64,000 nt of DNA, taken from positions 1 to 64,000 of the forward strand of contig MKWM01000007.1 in the NCBI GenBank assembly GCA_001899765.1, given 5' to 3'. Source of the stretch: Thiobacillus sp. 63-78 (lineage in GTDB: Bacteria; Pseudomonadota; Gammaproteobacteria; Burkholderiales; Thiobacillaceae). Positions 1 through 10,130 of the stretch are shown one piece after another. The position numbers were made by a program, and so were the translations under genes. Positions within the stretch are counted from its first letter, which is position 1. Every line of letters starts with the position of its first letter. The notes under the pieces are model-generated. The model saw only the letters and a program-made list of their open reading frames with translations, made no database searches and was not told the origin of the DNA.

Positions 1-486
1 CTTTGATGCCATTGCAGCGAGGATCCATCTCTCCCCCAACTGCCAACAGCGCCCCGTTGCCGGGGGGAGGCGTCCATACCATCTGAACAAGCCCCGATTA
101 CAAACCCGCAGTCCGTCGACCGCCCGATTCTGCCTGCTGGGACGCGGTTTGCGTGCGAATTATCGCCCGACTTCATCGCAGATTGCCCAGGAAATGAGCA
201 ATCCACCCTATCGTAAGCGGATGTATCTCGTCGCCAGCAACGCGTGCCTGGCCTGATACAGATTCCCCAGCACAAACAGCGTCTCCGCGCCTTGCCGGCC
301 CGGTTCGCCTCCGGAGAGACCCGTCGCTCGTGCTTGTCCATGATCGGTAACCCCTGTTTCTTCGGTTACCTTCAATTTGAGTCAACGTACCTGCCCGGCT
401 ACTTCCTTTGGTTACATTCTTTGTGCGGCAATTCGATGCTCAGCACACCGTTTGAACTGATGTGACTTATAAACTACAATCTTGAA
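1..486. other. Stretch without a supportable gene
   Basis: I see no convincing gene in the first 486 bases. Short open frames exist on both strands (for example around 173-385 on the minus strand and 244-465 on the plus strand), but they have skewed, Arg-rich composition, no clear ribosome binding sites and no motif I recognise. In related betaproteobacteria the tpiA-secG-tRNA-Leu block is usually followed by nuo genes; here the toxin-antitoxin pair and this stretch take that place, so it may be residue of an insertion. That is inference. Confidence 0.4.
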
Positions 487-810
487 ATGATTGAGGTACG
501 TCGATACCAACGCGAAGATGGCAGTATCCCGGTAGCGGGGTGGTTGGCTTCGATGCGTGACAAGATTGCCCAGGCTTCGGCGCGCACACGCATTCGGCGA
601 TTGGAAGCCGGCATTTTTGGTGATTGCAAAGCAGTGGGGGAAGGCGTCCTGGAATTGCGGATAGACGTAGGCGCCGGATACAGGCTTTACTGCGCGAGGC
701 ATGGTAACGAATTGGTGCTGCTATTGTGCGGAGGCGACAAAAGCTCTCAATCAAGCGACATCAAACAGGCAAAAGCCTATTGGCTGGACTGGAAACGGAG
801 AAACACATGA
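487..810 (+). CDS. RelE/HigB-type toxin of a type II toxin-antitoxin pair
   Basis: A 107-residue protein of the phage-derived Gp49/HigB-like (RelE/ParE superfamily) toxin group; members of this fold usually cleave mRNA at the ribosome. The sequence starts MIEVRRYQ, has a basic helical middle (ARTRIRRLEAG), the family-typical ELRIDVGAGYRLYCAR strand region and a basic C-terminus ending in WKRRNT. It is the first gene of the pair: its stop overlaps the antitoxin start (ATGA at 807-810), as is usual for higBA-type modules. Length is normal and no disruption is seen. The family assignment is firm; mRNA cleavage is inferred from the family. Confidence 0.85.
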   Translation: MIEVRRYQREDGSIPVAGWLASMRDKIAQASARTRIRRLEAGIFGDCKAVGEGVLELRIDVGAGYRLYCARHGNELVLLLCGGDKSSQSSDIKQAKAYWLDWKRRNT

Positions 811-1139
811 AAAAGACACACATTGCATCCATCTCTCATCACGAGGCGGAAATCGAAGAGTTACGGGCAGACCGCGAGCTTGCAATCGCTTATCTCAAAG
901 CTGCGATGGAAGAACTGGATGACCCAAATAACCGGGCAGCCGGGCTACTCGCGCTTCGCGCCGTTGCGGAGGCTTATGGCGGGCTTGGTGCGGTGGCTTC
1001 ACAGGCAGGCATTAGCCGCGAGGCGCTTTACCGTTCGCTATCCCCCAAGGGAAACCCAACCCTGAAAACCCTTCTTGCCGTATTGAATTCTGTGGGAATG
1101 AGGCTTTCTGTCGAACCCGAGAACCACGCGCACGCCTAA
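807..1139 (+). CDS. HTH antitoxin partner of the HigB-like toxin
   Basis: A 110-residue protein of the addiction-module antidote family usually found directly downstream of Gp49-like toxins. Its N-terminal part is charged and helical (EIEELRADRELAIAYLKAAMEELDD). The second half is a helix-turn-helix: LGAVASQAGISREALYRSLS followed by NPTLKTLLAVLNSVGMRLSVEP, the classic Xre-type ending. It should neutralise the toxin and repress the module. I chose the ATG at 807, which gives a 4-base overlap with the toxin gene, over the longer frame starting at 726. No gene lies between it and the tRNA terminator about 50 bases downstream. Confidence 0.85.
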   Translation: MKKTHIASISHHEAEIEELRADRELAIAYLKAAMEELDDPNNRAAGLLALRAVAEAYGGLGAVASQAGISREALYRSLSPKGNPTLKTLLAVLNSVGMRLSVEPENHAHA

Positions 1140-1185
1140 CCCCAATACTATTAAGCTATTAGCTAATTCTTGCAGGAATCACGGA

Positions 1186-1216
1186 CAAAAAAATACGCGA
1201 CTCAAGGCCGCGTATT
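1186..1216 (-). terminator. Rho-independent terminator after tRNA-Leu
   Basis: Read on the minus strand, a perfect 8-bp stem (AATACGCG with CGCGTATT, 1192-1199 and 1209-1216) with a 9-base loop is followed directly by a run of T (1187-1193). It sits about 65 bases beyond the 3' end of tRNA-Leu and should end the tpiA-secG-tRNA transcript. Confidence 0.85.
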
Positions 1217-1280
1217 CATTGGATATTTTAGTAAATATTTGCTTTTTATATACTATCGCGTGTATTGCGATTTTGTCAGT

Positions 1281-1365
1281 TGGTGCCGACGGCGAGACTC
1301 GAACTCGCACGACCTGAGTCACTACCCCCTCAAGATAGCGTGTCTACCAATTCCACCACGTCGGC
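1281..1365 (-). tRNA. tRNA-Leu (GAG anticodon)
   Basis: The minus strand reads GCCGACGTGGTGGAATTGG at its 5' end and ends CGTCGGCACCA. Acceptor arms GCCGACG and CGTCGGC pair fully, and CCA is encoded. The anticodon loop TTGAGGG (anticodon GAG) is closed by the stem CTATC/GGTAG. The T-arm holds GTTCGAGTC. The long variable arm typical of class II tRNA is present (TGACTCAGGTC region). The position just after secG matches the order seen in many betaproteobacteria. Confidence 0.96.
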
Positions 1366-1394
1366 CAAGGCATGCGCCCGGAAGTTGCAGCTGT

Positions 1395-1751
1395 TTACTG
1401 CGGAATGTCTCCCGCTTTTGACCCGGCATCCTTGCCCGGTATCTGCGCCGGAGATACGGGTGGAGCTTTCGCCGGCACAGGAACCTCCACACGCTGAAGC
1501 ACGCTGGCCGCCGGCTTGTGCTGCTGAAGTCCGAAATATGCCAGACCCAGGCTGGTCAGAAAAAACAGGCTTGCCAGCACGGCCGTGCTGCGGCTCAGAA
1601 AATTGGCCGATCCGCTGGCGCCAAAAAGGCTGCCCGATGAGCCGCTACCGAATGCCGCGCCCATGTCCGCACCTTTGCCATGCTGCAAGAGAACCAGCGC
1701 AATCAGTGCAATGGCAATAATGACGTGTACGATCCAGACCAGTGTTTCCAT
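1395..1751 (-). CDS. secG: Preprotein translocase subunit SecG
   Basis: This 118-residue protein is the small accessory subunit of the SecYEG channel in the inner membrane. It has a first membrane helix (METLVWIVHVIIAIALIALVLLQ), the conserved HGKGADMGAAFGSGSSGSLFG cytoplasmic loop, and a second helix (STAVLASLFFLTSLGLAYFGL). A Pro/Ala-rich tail follows, a common variable extension. It lies 23 bases after tpiA and just before tRNA-Leu, the classic tpiA-secG-tRNA-Leu arrangement. The start at 1751 leaves the first helix in the right place. Confidence 0.95.
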   Translation of the reverse strand: METLVWIVHVIIAIALIALVLLQHGKGADMGAAFGSGSSGSLFGASGSANFLSRSTAVLASLFFLTSLGLAYFGLQQHKPAASVLQRVEVPVPAKAPPVSPAQIPGKDAGSKAGDIPQ

Positions 1752-1774
1752 ACTTGATTCCTGCTCTGCGGCGC

Positions 1775-2521
1775 TTAGTTCGCGGCGGCCCGGCAGATCG
1801 CGATGAACTCATCGGCGAGCAGGGAAGCGCCGCCGATCAGCCCGCCATCGATATCCGGCTGAGCCATTAATTCTGCCGCATTCGCGGCTTTTACGCTACC
1901 CCCGTACTGGATGACCAGTTGATCGGCCACGCCTGCATCCAGCGCGGCGATCTTGCCGCGTATGAAGGCATGTACGGCCTGTGCCTGCTCGGGCGTGGCC
2001 GTCTTGCCGGTCCCGATCGCCCACACGGGCTCGTAAGCCACGACCGCCTTGGCCAGGGACGCCACGCCAGCGCTCTTGATCACGGCATCGAGCTGGCGCG
2101 CGACGACGGCTTCGGTCACGCCGGATTCGCGTTCATCCAGCGATTCGCCCACGCAGAGAATGGGCGTGAGGCCGGCGGCCTGCGCGGCCATGTATTTGGC
2201 CGCCACCCGTTCGTCGGATTCGCCATACAGGCTGCGACGCTCGGAATGGCCGACGATCACATACCTGCAACCGAAATCGAGCAGCATCGAGGTCGACACT
2301 TCCCCCGTGAATGCGCCCCTGGCTTGTTCCGACACGTTCTGCGCCCCCCAGGCAATCGATGACCCGGCGAGTGCGGCCTGCATCTGCGCCAGATAAGGGA
2401 AAGGCACGCATACGACAGCCGTGATTCCGGACAGGGCGGGCTTGATGGCGGCCAGCAGCGCGGCATTTTCAGCCAGGCTTCCATGCATTTTCCAGTTACC
2501 GGCCACAAGTTTCTTGCGCAT
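1775..2521 (-). CDS. tpiA: Triosephosphate isomerase
   Basis: This 248-residue enzyme interconverts dihydroxyacetone phosphate and glyceraldehyde 3-phosphate. Visible signatures are GNWKMHG with the substrate-binding Lys near the N-terminus, VGHSERR carrying the electrophilic His, and [17 protein letters not shown] carrying the catalytic Glu and loop 6. The C-terminal [14 protein letters not shown] and [10 protein letters not shown] phosphate-binding loops are intact. I start at the [11 protein letters not shown] methionine; the frame continues 19 codons further upstream but that extension is not family-like. It forms a unit with secG and lies 85 bases downstream of pstB. Confidence 0.97.
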   Translation of the reverse strand: MRKKLVAGNWKMHGSLAENAALLAAIKPALSGITAVVCVPFPYLAQMQAALAGSSIAWGAQNVSEQARGAFTGEVSTSMLLDFGCRYVIVGHSERRSLYGESDERVAAKYMAAQAAGLTPILCVGESLDERESGVTEAVVARQLDAVIKSAGVASLAKAVVAYEPVWAIGTGKTATPEQAQAVHAFIRGKIAALDAGVADQLVIQYGGSVKAANAAELMAQPDIDGGLIGGASLLADEFIAICRAAAN

Positions 2522-2606
2522 CAGGGAATCCGTCGGATAAAAGTGCGCGATGGTAAGCGCTATGCGCCGGATGGTCAACCGGCTCTGCCGGCATCATGCC
2601 GCCAAA

Positions 2607-3389
2607 TCAGCCGAACCGGCCGGTAATGTAGTCTTCCGTCTGCTTCTTGCCCGGCCGCATGAATATGGTGCCGGTTTCGTTGAACTCGATGAGCTCACCC
2701 AGATACATGAACGCCGTGTAATCCGAAATCCGCGCGGCTTGCTGCATGTTGTGGGTGACGATGGCGATGGTGTAATCGCTTTTCAGCTCGTTGATGAGCT
2801 CCTCGATTTTGGCGGTGGAAATCGGGTCCAATGCCGAAGTCGGCTCGTCCAGCAGCACGATTTCAGGTTTCACGGCCACCGCGCGTGCAATGCACAGACG
2901 CTGCTGCTGACCGCCGGACAGCGACAGGCCGCTCTGCTGCAATTTGTCCTTCACCTCCCCCCACAGCGCCGCCTTCTTGAGCGCCCATTCGACACGGTCA
3001 TCCATGGCGCTTCTCGACATGCGTTTGTACAAACGCACGCCGAAAGCAATGTTTTCATAGATCGTCATCGGAAACGGCGTTGGCTTCTGGAACACCATGC
3101 CAATACTGGCACGCACCAGATTCACATCCTGGCTTCTGTCCAGCAGGTTCTTGCCATGGAACAGGATCTGGCCTTCGGCACGCTGTTTGGGGTACAGGTC
3201 GTACATGCGGTTGAAGGTACGCAGCAGCGTGGATTTCCCGCAGCCGGACGGCCCGATGAAGGCGGTCACCTTTTTGTGTGCAATGTCCAGGTTGACGTTG
3301 CTGAGGCCTTTGAAATCGCCATAAAAGAAATCCAGATTGCGGACTTGCAAAGCAACATTTTCGTCTGCGGGCATGGCTTGAACGGGCAT
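2607..3389 (-). CDS. pstB: Phosphate ABC transporter ATP-binding protein PstB
   Basis: A 260-residue ATPase that drives high-affinity phosphate uptake through PstA/PstC. Walker A (GPSGCGKST), Q-loop ([15 protein letters not shown]), ABC signature ([14 protein letters not shown]), Walker B ([13 protein letters not shown]) and the H-loop ([11 protein letters not shown]) are all present, and PFPMTIYEN is typical of PstB. It is the last pst gene; phoU, often next in this order, is not here and tpiA follows instead. The spacing to pstA is 18 bases. Confidence 0.97.
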   Translation of the reverse strand: MPVQAMPADENVALQVRNLDFFYGDFKGLSNVNLDIAHKKVTAFIGPSGCGKSTLLRTFNRMYDLYPKQRAEGQILFHGKNLLDRSQDVNLVRASIGMVFQKPTPFPMTIYENIAFGVRLYKRMSRSAMDDRVEWALKKAALWGEVKDKLQQSGLSLSGGQQQRLCIARAVAVKPEIVLLDEPTSALDPISTAKIEELINELKSDYTIAIVTHNMQQAARISDYTAFMYLGELIEFNETGTIFMRPGKKQTEDYITGRFG

Positions 3390-3407
3390 CGGAAAGCTCC
3401 GGGGAAA

Positions 3408-4253
3408 TTAACGTTTGTCTTTATTGCGGAACACCACACGCACAGCGATGTTGACCGCCAGTACCAGAAAGGCGATCAACAAAGCCCCCCCCCAGGCCAG
3501 GCTGATCCAGTTGTCGTAGGGACTCAGGGCGAACTGGTAAATCACCACGGGCAGGTTGCCCATGGGTTTGTTCATGTCGGTGTTGAAAAACTGGTTGTTG
3601 AGTGCGGTGAACAGCAGAGGCGCGGTTTCGCCGGTGATGCGCGCCATCGCCAGCAACACGCCGGTCACCACGCCGGACTTGACCGCGCGCAGGGTGACCT
3701 TGAGCGATACCTGCCAGCGCGGCGCCCCCACGGCAAAAGCCGCCTCGCGCAAACTGGTGGGCACCAGCTTCAGCATGTTCTCGGTGGTTCGCACCACGAC
3801 CGGGATGGCAATCAAGGACAATGCCAGTGACCCTGCCCAGCCTGAGAACCCGCCCGTGGTCGTCACAAACAGCGCATACACGAACAGACCGATGACGATG
3901 GACGGTGCGGACAGCATGATGTCGGTCATGAAACGGGTGAACGACGCGAACTTCGAGACACGCCCGAATTCGGCCAGATAGATCCCGGCCATGATGCCGA
4001 CCGGGGTCGAGATCAGCATGGAAAACAGCAGGATCAGGCCGCTGCCGACGATGGCGTTGCGCAAGCCACCGCCTTCGGTTCCAGGTGCCGGCGTGTCCTG
4101 GGTGAATATATCCCAGTTCAGGGCAGCAAAGCCTTTCGAAAACAGCGTCCACAAGATCCACAGCAGCGCAATCAGCCCCAGGCTCATCGCGGCCATGGAC
4201 AGCGTGATGCCGATACGGTTGATCCAGATGCGGCGGGTATACAGTTTCATCAT
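3408..4253 (-). CDS. pstA: Phosphate ABC transporter permease PstA
   Basis: This 281-residue inner-membrane permease pairs with PstC. About six hydrophobic segments are visible, beginning with ITLSMAAMSLGLIALLWILW. The ABC permease EAA loop appears around SLREAAFAVGAPRWQVSLKV, and the PstA-type ITGETAPLLFTALNNQ stretch is present. The start MMKLYTRRIW is 5 bases after the pstC stop; the much longer open frame reaching back through pstC is a shadow in another frame. Confidence 0.95.
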   Translation of the reverse strand: MMKLYTRRIWINRIGITLSMAAMSLGLIALLWILWTLFSKGFAALNWDIFTQDTPAPGTEGGGLRNAIVGSGLILLFSMLISTPVGIMAGIYLAEFGRVSKFASFTRFMTDIMLSAPSIVIGLFVYALFVTTTGGFSGWAGSLALSLIAIPVVVRTTENMLKLVPTSLREAAFAVGAPRWQVSLKVTLRAVKSGVVTGVLLAMARITGETAPLLFTALNNQFFNTDMNKPMGNLPVVIYQFALSPYDNWISLAWGGALLIAFLVLAVNIAVRVVFRNKDKR

Positions 4254-4258
4254 GTGCG

Positions 4259-5236
4259 TTACAGGCCTTCGGCGCCCATGCTGCGGCTGATCAGCCAGCG
4301 CGAAATGGCCAGCACGATAAAGGTGATGACGAACAACACCAGACCGAGCGCGAACAGGGAGGCGATATGCAGGCCGGGCGTGGCCTCGCCGAACTCGTTC
4401 GCCAGGGTCGACGCGATCGAGGTGCCGGGCGCAAACAGGCTGCCGTTGATACGGTTGGCATTGCCGATCACGAACGTGACCGCCATCGTTTCGCCCAGCG
4501 CGCGGCCCAGTCCCAGCATGATGCCGCCAATGACGCCCACACGGGTATACGGCAGCACGACGTTGCGCACCACTTCCCAGTTGGTGCAGCCGATCCCATA
4601 GGCGGATTCCTTCAGTACATGCGGCACGGTTTCGAACACATCCCGCATCACCGACGCAATAAAGGGGATGACCATCAAGGCCAGCACGATGCTGGCGGTG
4701 AGGATGCCGATCCCGATGGGCGGGCCGGAGAACCAGCCGCCGATGATCGGAACATCGCCCAGCAACGCCTGCAAAGGCGGCTGGATGTGATCGGCAAACA
4801 ACGGCGCAAACACGAACAATCCCCAGATGCCATATACGATGGAGGGGATTCCGGCCAGCAACTCGATCGCCGTGCCCAGGGGTCGGCGCAGCCAGAGCGG
4901 GCAGGTCTCGGTCAGAAACAGGGCAATCCCGAAACTGATTGGCACGGCGATCAGCAAGGCCAGCACGGACGTCGTCACCGTGCCATAGATGGCAGCCAGC
5001 GCGCCGTATTGGTCGTCCGGCACGCTCCAGATGTTGGTCCATAAAAAGGATGGGCCGAACGCCTTGAGGCTGGGCCAGGCTTCGATGGAAAGTGCTACCA
5101 GGATGCCCACCAGCGCCGCCAGCACGACAAAGGCGAAAACCTGCGTGGAATGATGGAAAAACCTGTCCTGCAGCCGAAATTTCCGGACCTGCCTGGCGTG
5201 CAGATCGATTCCGGCGGTTGCGCTGGGCTCACTCAC
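4259..5236 (-). CDS. pstC: Phosphate ABC transporter permease PstC
   Basis: A 325-residue permease that forms the membrane channel with PstA. After a hydrophilic N-terminus it has a first membrane helix ([19 protein letters not shown]) and the PstC-typical [23 protein letters not shown] region. Next come [16 protein letters not shown], and the EAA-like [21 protein letters not shown] loop followed by [12 protein letters not shown]. It is separated from pstS by a 120-base gap with a hairpin and from pstA by 5 bases. Confidence 0.96.
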   Translation of the reverse strand: MSEPSATAGIDLHARQVRKFRLQDRFFHHSTQVFAFVVLAALVGILVALSIEAWPSLKAFGPSFLWTNIWSVPDDQYGALAAIYGTVTTSVLALLIAVPISFGIALFLTETCPLWLRRPLGTAIELLAGIPSIVYGIWGLFVFAPLFADHIQPPLQALLGDVPIIGGWFSGPPIGIGILTASIVLALMVIPFIASVMRDVFETVPHVLKESAYGIGCTNWEVVRNVVLPYTRVGVIGGIMLGLGRALGETMAVTFVIGNANRINGSLFAPGTSIASTLANEFGEATPGLHIASLFALGLVLFVITFIVLAISRWLISRSMGAEGL

Positions 5237-5304
5237 TGGGGGTGCCTATCGATTCGATTTTTTGTCTGCGAAAACAGCCGCCTGCGCAGCCGCTTTCGTA
5301 GAAA

Positions 5305-5328
5305 GCCGGGGTAGCGTACGGCCCCGGC
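5305..5328 (-). terminator. Hairpin between pstS and pstC (partial terminator or processing site)
   Basis: A perfect 7-bp GC stem (GCCGGGG/CCCCGGC) with a 10-base loop lies in the pstS-pstC gap. On the minus strand only TTTC follows, so termination would be weak. Such hairpins after a binding-protein gene commonly protect its message or reduce read-through, giving more PstS than permease. That role is inferred. Confidence 0.45.
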
Positions 5329-5356
5329 CAGCATCAAGTCAGGTCAATCCAATGCC

Positions 5357-6373
5357 TTACTTGATGTGCTTCATTTCCGCTTCGACCATCTTCACGACAT
5401 TGGGCGGCAGCGGCACGAAGCCAAGTTCAATCGCCATTTTCTGCCCGTTGTTCAAGGACCAGGTGTAGAAATCCACCACGCCTTTCTGCTTTGCGGCGTC
5501 GCCCTGTTCATAGGCCAGAATGAAGGTGGCGGTCGTGATGGGCCATGCATTCCTGGCGGACTGATCCAGCAGGTCGGGGGCCATGCCCTTGACATGGAAG
5601 TCGGCGCCGGCAGCGGCATCGGCGACCGCCTGCTGGTTCGGCACAATGAAATTGCCGGCACGGTTCTTCAGTGCCACGAAGTTCATGTTGTTCTTCATCG
5701 CGTCGGCGATGTCGACATAGCCGATTGCGCCCTTGATCTTCTGCACGTTGGCGGCGACGCCCGGGTTGCCCTTGCCGCCCACGCCGTTGGCGGGCCAGTT
5801 TACCGTGTTGCCGGCCCCGACGTCACGCCTGAATGCCATCGACTGCTTGGCCAGGTAGTGGGAGAACGCATAAGTCGTGCCGGAGCCGTCCGAACGATGT
5901 GCCACGGTAATGGCCAGATCCGGCAGCTTGACGCCAGGGTTCAGCCTGGCGATGGCGGGGTCGTTCCACTTGGTGATCGCGCCACGGAAAATGTCGGCCG
6001 CGGTCAGGCCGTCCAGCTTCAGTTTGCCGGATTCGAAACCGGGGACATTCATGACGACGGTCACGCCACCCATGACGGTGGGCACCTGGACCAGATGGTT
6101 CGCTTCCAGATCGGCCACCGGAACCGGCGCGTCGCTGCCGGCAAAATCAACAGTCTTGGCCTTGATCTGCTTGACGCCGCCCGACGAGCCGATCCCCTGG
6201 TAATTGACCTGGTTGCCCGTGGCGGACTTGTAAGCCTCGGCCCACTTCGTGTAAACGGCGTAGGGGAAAGTCGCGCCCGCTCCGGTAATGTCGGCAGCCA
6301 GGGCACTCACACTGAAAGCCAGACCCATGGCCGCAGCCAGCGCCCCTTGAGCCCGTTTATTGAGTGTACGCAT
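5357..6373 (-). CDS. pstS: Periplasmic phosphate-binding protein PstS
   Basis: A 338-residue exported protein that binds phosphate and delivers it to PstCAB. It has a Sec signal peptide (MRTLNKRAQGALAAAMGLAF then SVSALAA). Mature signatures include ITGAGATFPYAVYTKWAEAY, the IGSSGGVKQI phosphate loop, FAGSDAPV and HRSDGSGTTY. I start at 6373, where the signal peptide begins, rather than the upstream ATG at 6424. A Pho box lies 66 bases upstream, so induction by phosphate starvation through PhoB is likely. Confidence 0.96.
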   Translation of the reverse strand: MRTLNKRAQGALAAAMGLAFSVSALAADITGAGATFPYAVYTKWAEAYKSATGNQVNYQGIGSSGGVKQIKAKTVDFAGSDAPVPVADLEANHLVQVPTVMGGVTVVMNVPGFESGKLKLDGLTAADIFRGAITKWNDPAIARLNPGVKLPDLAITVAHRSDGSGTTYAFSHYLAKQSMAFRRDVGAGNTVNWPANGVGGKGNPGVAANVQKIKGAIGYVDIADAMKNNMNFVALKNRAGNFIVPNQQAVADAAAGADFHVKGMAPDLLDQSARNAWPITTATFILAYEQGDAAKQKGVVDFYTWSLNNGQKMAIELGFVPLPPNVVKMVEAEMKHIK

Positions 6374-6422
6374 GTGTAATATCTCCGGTAGTAGTTGACG
6401 TTGCCGCATGGGCGACGTCGCC

Positions 6423-6456
6423 ATACTAACGGGCGAATATTACAGATATATTTCAG
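6423..6456 (-). promoter_or_regulatory. PhoB-dependent promoter of pstSCAB (Pho box and -10)
   Basis: On the minus strand 6456-6439 reads CTGAAATATATCTGTAAT. Against the Pho box consensus (CTGTCAT, AT-rich 4 bases, CTGTMAY) the second half is a full match and the first half matches 5 of 7. Ten bases downstream is TAGTAT (6428-6423), a good -10 at the spacing used by PhoB promoters, where the box replaces the -35. It lies 50-83 bases upstream of pstS. Confidence 0.75.
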
Positions 6457-6465
6457 GTCGGGAAA

Positions 6466-7830
6466 TCACCCAGCCGCCGCGGCGGCCTTGACCGCGGTGG
6501 CGATTGTTTCAGCCGCATGGCGAACCAGATCGGCGTCGCGCCCTTCCACCATCACCCGGATCAGCGGCTCGGTCCCGGATGCGCGCAGGACAATCCGGCC
6601 ATTGTCATTCAATGCAGCCTCCACCTCGGCGACTGATGCGCTGACCGCAGGCGCCGTATCCAGCTTGAACCCCTTGGCCACCGGGACATTGATCATCACC
6701 TGGGGATAGGTTTCCAGATCCGCGGTAAACGCATCCAGCGTTTCGCCTGTCTCGCGCAGTGCGCGCATCACCTGCAGCGCCGAAACAATCCCGTCGCCCG
6801 TGGTGTGCTTGTCCAGGCACAGGATGTGTCCGGAGGTTTCTCCACCCAGCGTCCAGCCATTGGCGTGCAGCCGCTCGAGCACATAGCGGTCCCCCACCTT
6901 GGCACGTTCGAATGGAATCTGGATGCGAGCCAGCGCATGCTCGGTGCCGAGATTGGTCATCAGCGTACCGACCACGCCCCCTCTCATGTAGCCCGTCTGG
7001 ATACGGTGACGCGCGATGACGTAGACCAGCTGGTCGCCGTCGTATACCCGCCCCTGGGCGTCCGCCATCATCAGCCGGTCGCCATCGCCATCCAGTGCGA
7101 TGCCCAGATCCGCGCGATGCGCGCGCACCGAGTTGGAGAACACCTTGGTATGCGTGGCGCCGCATTCGTCGTTGATATTGAAGCCGTTCGGTTCATTGCC
7201 GATGGCGATCACCTCGGCCCCCAGTTCGTGCAGGACATGCGGCGCAATGTGATAGGTCGCGCCATTGGCACAGTCCACCACGATACGCATTCCGCGCAGA
7301 TCGAGATTATTGGGGTAGGTGCTCTTGCAAAACTCGATGTAGCGCGCCGCGGCATCCTCGATGCGGCGGGCGCGCCCCAATTGCCGCGCTTCGACCGTCA
7401 CGATCGGACTGTCCAGCCGTGCTTCAATCGCCTCCTCCACGCTGTCCGGCAGCTTCTGGCCGCTGGCGGAAAAAAACTTGATGCCGTTGTCCTCGAAGGG
7501 ATTGTGCGAGGCCGAGATCACCACCCCGGCCTGCAAACGCAGTGCCCGTGTCAGATAGGCCACTGCCGGCGTCGGCATGGGCCCGGTCATCAGCACGTTC
7601 ACCCCGGCGGCAGTAAAGCCTGCTTCCAGTGCAGCTTCCAGCATGTAGCCGGAAATCCGGGTATCTTTACCGATCAGTACGGTCGGGTGCTGGTTCGACG
7701 GCAGGCTGCCGCGGTCAGCGATCAGCACCTTCCCGGCGGCATAGCCCAGCCGCATCACGAACTCGGGCGTGATGGGCGATTCGCCCACCTTGCCCCGCAC
7801 ACCGTCGGTGCCGAAATATTTACGTCCCAT
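6466..7830 (-). CDS. glmM: Phosphoglucosamine mutase
   Basis: This 454-residue cytoplasmic enzyme converts glucosamine 6-phosphate to glucosamine 1-phosphate for peptidoglycan and lipopolysaccharide. It starts with the family hallmark [15 protein letters not shown], carries the active phosphoserine loop [19 protein letters not shown], the metal-binding DGDGDR loop and GGETSGHI. The phosphate-binding [15 protein letters not shown] motif is near the C-terminus. The start at 7830 is chosen for MGRKYFG; the 41-codon upstream extension in the same frame is part of a decayed folP. Confidence 0.97.
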   Translation of the reverse strand: MGRKYFGTDGVRGKVGESPITPEFVMRLGYAAGKVLIADRGSLPSNQHPTVLIGKDTRISGYMLEAALEAGFTAAGVNVLMTGPMPTPAVAYLTRALRLQAGVVISASHNPFEDNGIKFFSASGQKLPDSVEEAIEARLDSPIVTVEARQLGRARRIEDAAARYIEFCKSTYPNNLDLRGMRIVVDCANGATYHIAPHVLHELGAEVIAIGNEPNGFNINDECGATHTKVFSNSVRAHRADLGIALDGDGDRLMMADAQGRVYDGDQLVYVIARHRIQTGYMRGGVVGTLMTNLGTEHALARIQIPFERAKVGDRYVLERLHANGWTLGGETSGHILCLDKHTTGDGIVSALQVMRALRETGETLDAFTADLETYPQVMINVPVAKGFKLDTAPAVSASVAEVEAALNDNGRIVLRASGTEPLIRVMVEGRDADLVRHAAETIATAVKAAAAAG

Positions 7831-8076
7831 CCCTGTATTCCTCCACTGCATTCCAGACGGCCCGTACGTCGCGCACGGCCATGACATCGTGTGTACCCGG
7901 ACCCGCCGGGCGTCTTGTACCATCGCGGGCAGATGCGCCGCCCTCCCGCTCATTCGTGTTCATCAGCGACTCTTGAGCGTGTCGGGAATCCGCAAGACAA
8001 CGGCATCGCCAACGTCAGGAATATCGGCTCCCGGTTCGCGCAGCTTGAATGCGTAGCCCATCGCAGCCTGCGTCAT
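7820..8076 (-). pseudogene. Decayed folP (dihydropteroate synthase) remnant
   Basis: Between ftsH and glmM, where related bacteria carry folP, only about 250 bases remain and they hold folP-like pieces in shifted frames. A 37-residue frame starting at 8076 contains KLREPGADIPDVG, resembling the DHPS motif EGADILDIGGES. Further on come a piece like [17 protein letters not shown] (compare the family's VRVHDV ending) and, after a 2-base shift caused by a doubled [21 protein letters not shown]. That last piece ends at a TAA overlapping the glmM start, as intact folP-glmM pairs often do. Internal stops and a large deletion rule out a working enzyme. An intact folP is at 31.9 kb. The assignment rests on my alignment by eye. 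Confidence 0.6.
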
Positions 8077-8152
8077 GCGGCGCAGCCTTGACGGTACTCA
8101 TGTGCGAGGGCGGCACGGACGGCGTGATGAACACACATGAAGAACGAGCATG

Positions 8153-8176
8153 AAAAAGAGGGGACAAAGCCCCTCT
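8153..8176 (-). terminator. Rho-independent terminator after ftsH
   Basis: On the minus strand AGAGGGG (8176-8170) pairs perfectly with CCCCTCT (8163-8157) across a 6-base loop, followed by TTTTT. It lies 25 bases after the ftsH stop and separates ftsH from the folP relic and glmM. Confidence 0.85.
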
Positions 8177-8200
8177 ATGCAATGGGATGCGGGTCGCGGC

Positions 8201-10093
<1,893 letters not shown>

Positions 10094-10130
10094 GTATTAC
10101 TCCTTGGTGCCGAATGCAGCACGTTTAGAC

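Noticed and set aside
1..486. Possible insertion-sequence remnant at the left edge
   Set aside because: One reverse frame (about 180-345) looks vaguely like a transposase end, but I found no inverted repeats, no direct repeats and no firm motif.
2581..2606. Hairpin after pstB (GGCATCATGCC)
   Set aside because: The stem is only 4-5 bp and lacks a T run; not enough to call a terminator.
2550..3830. 426-codon open frame opposite pstB and pstA
   Set aside because: Composition shadow; pstB and pstA are conserved and in order.
4254..5042. N-terminal extension of pstA reaching back through pstC
   Set aside because: This frame is out of frame inside pstC and lacks any permease motif; pstA starts at 4253.
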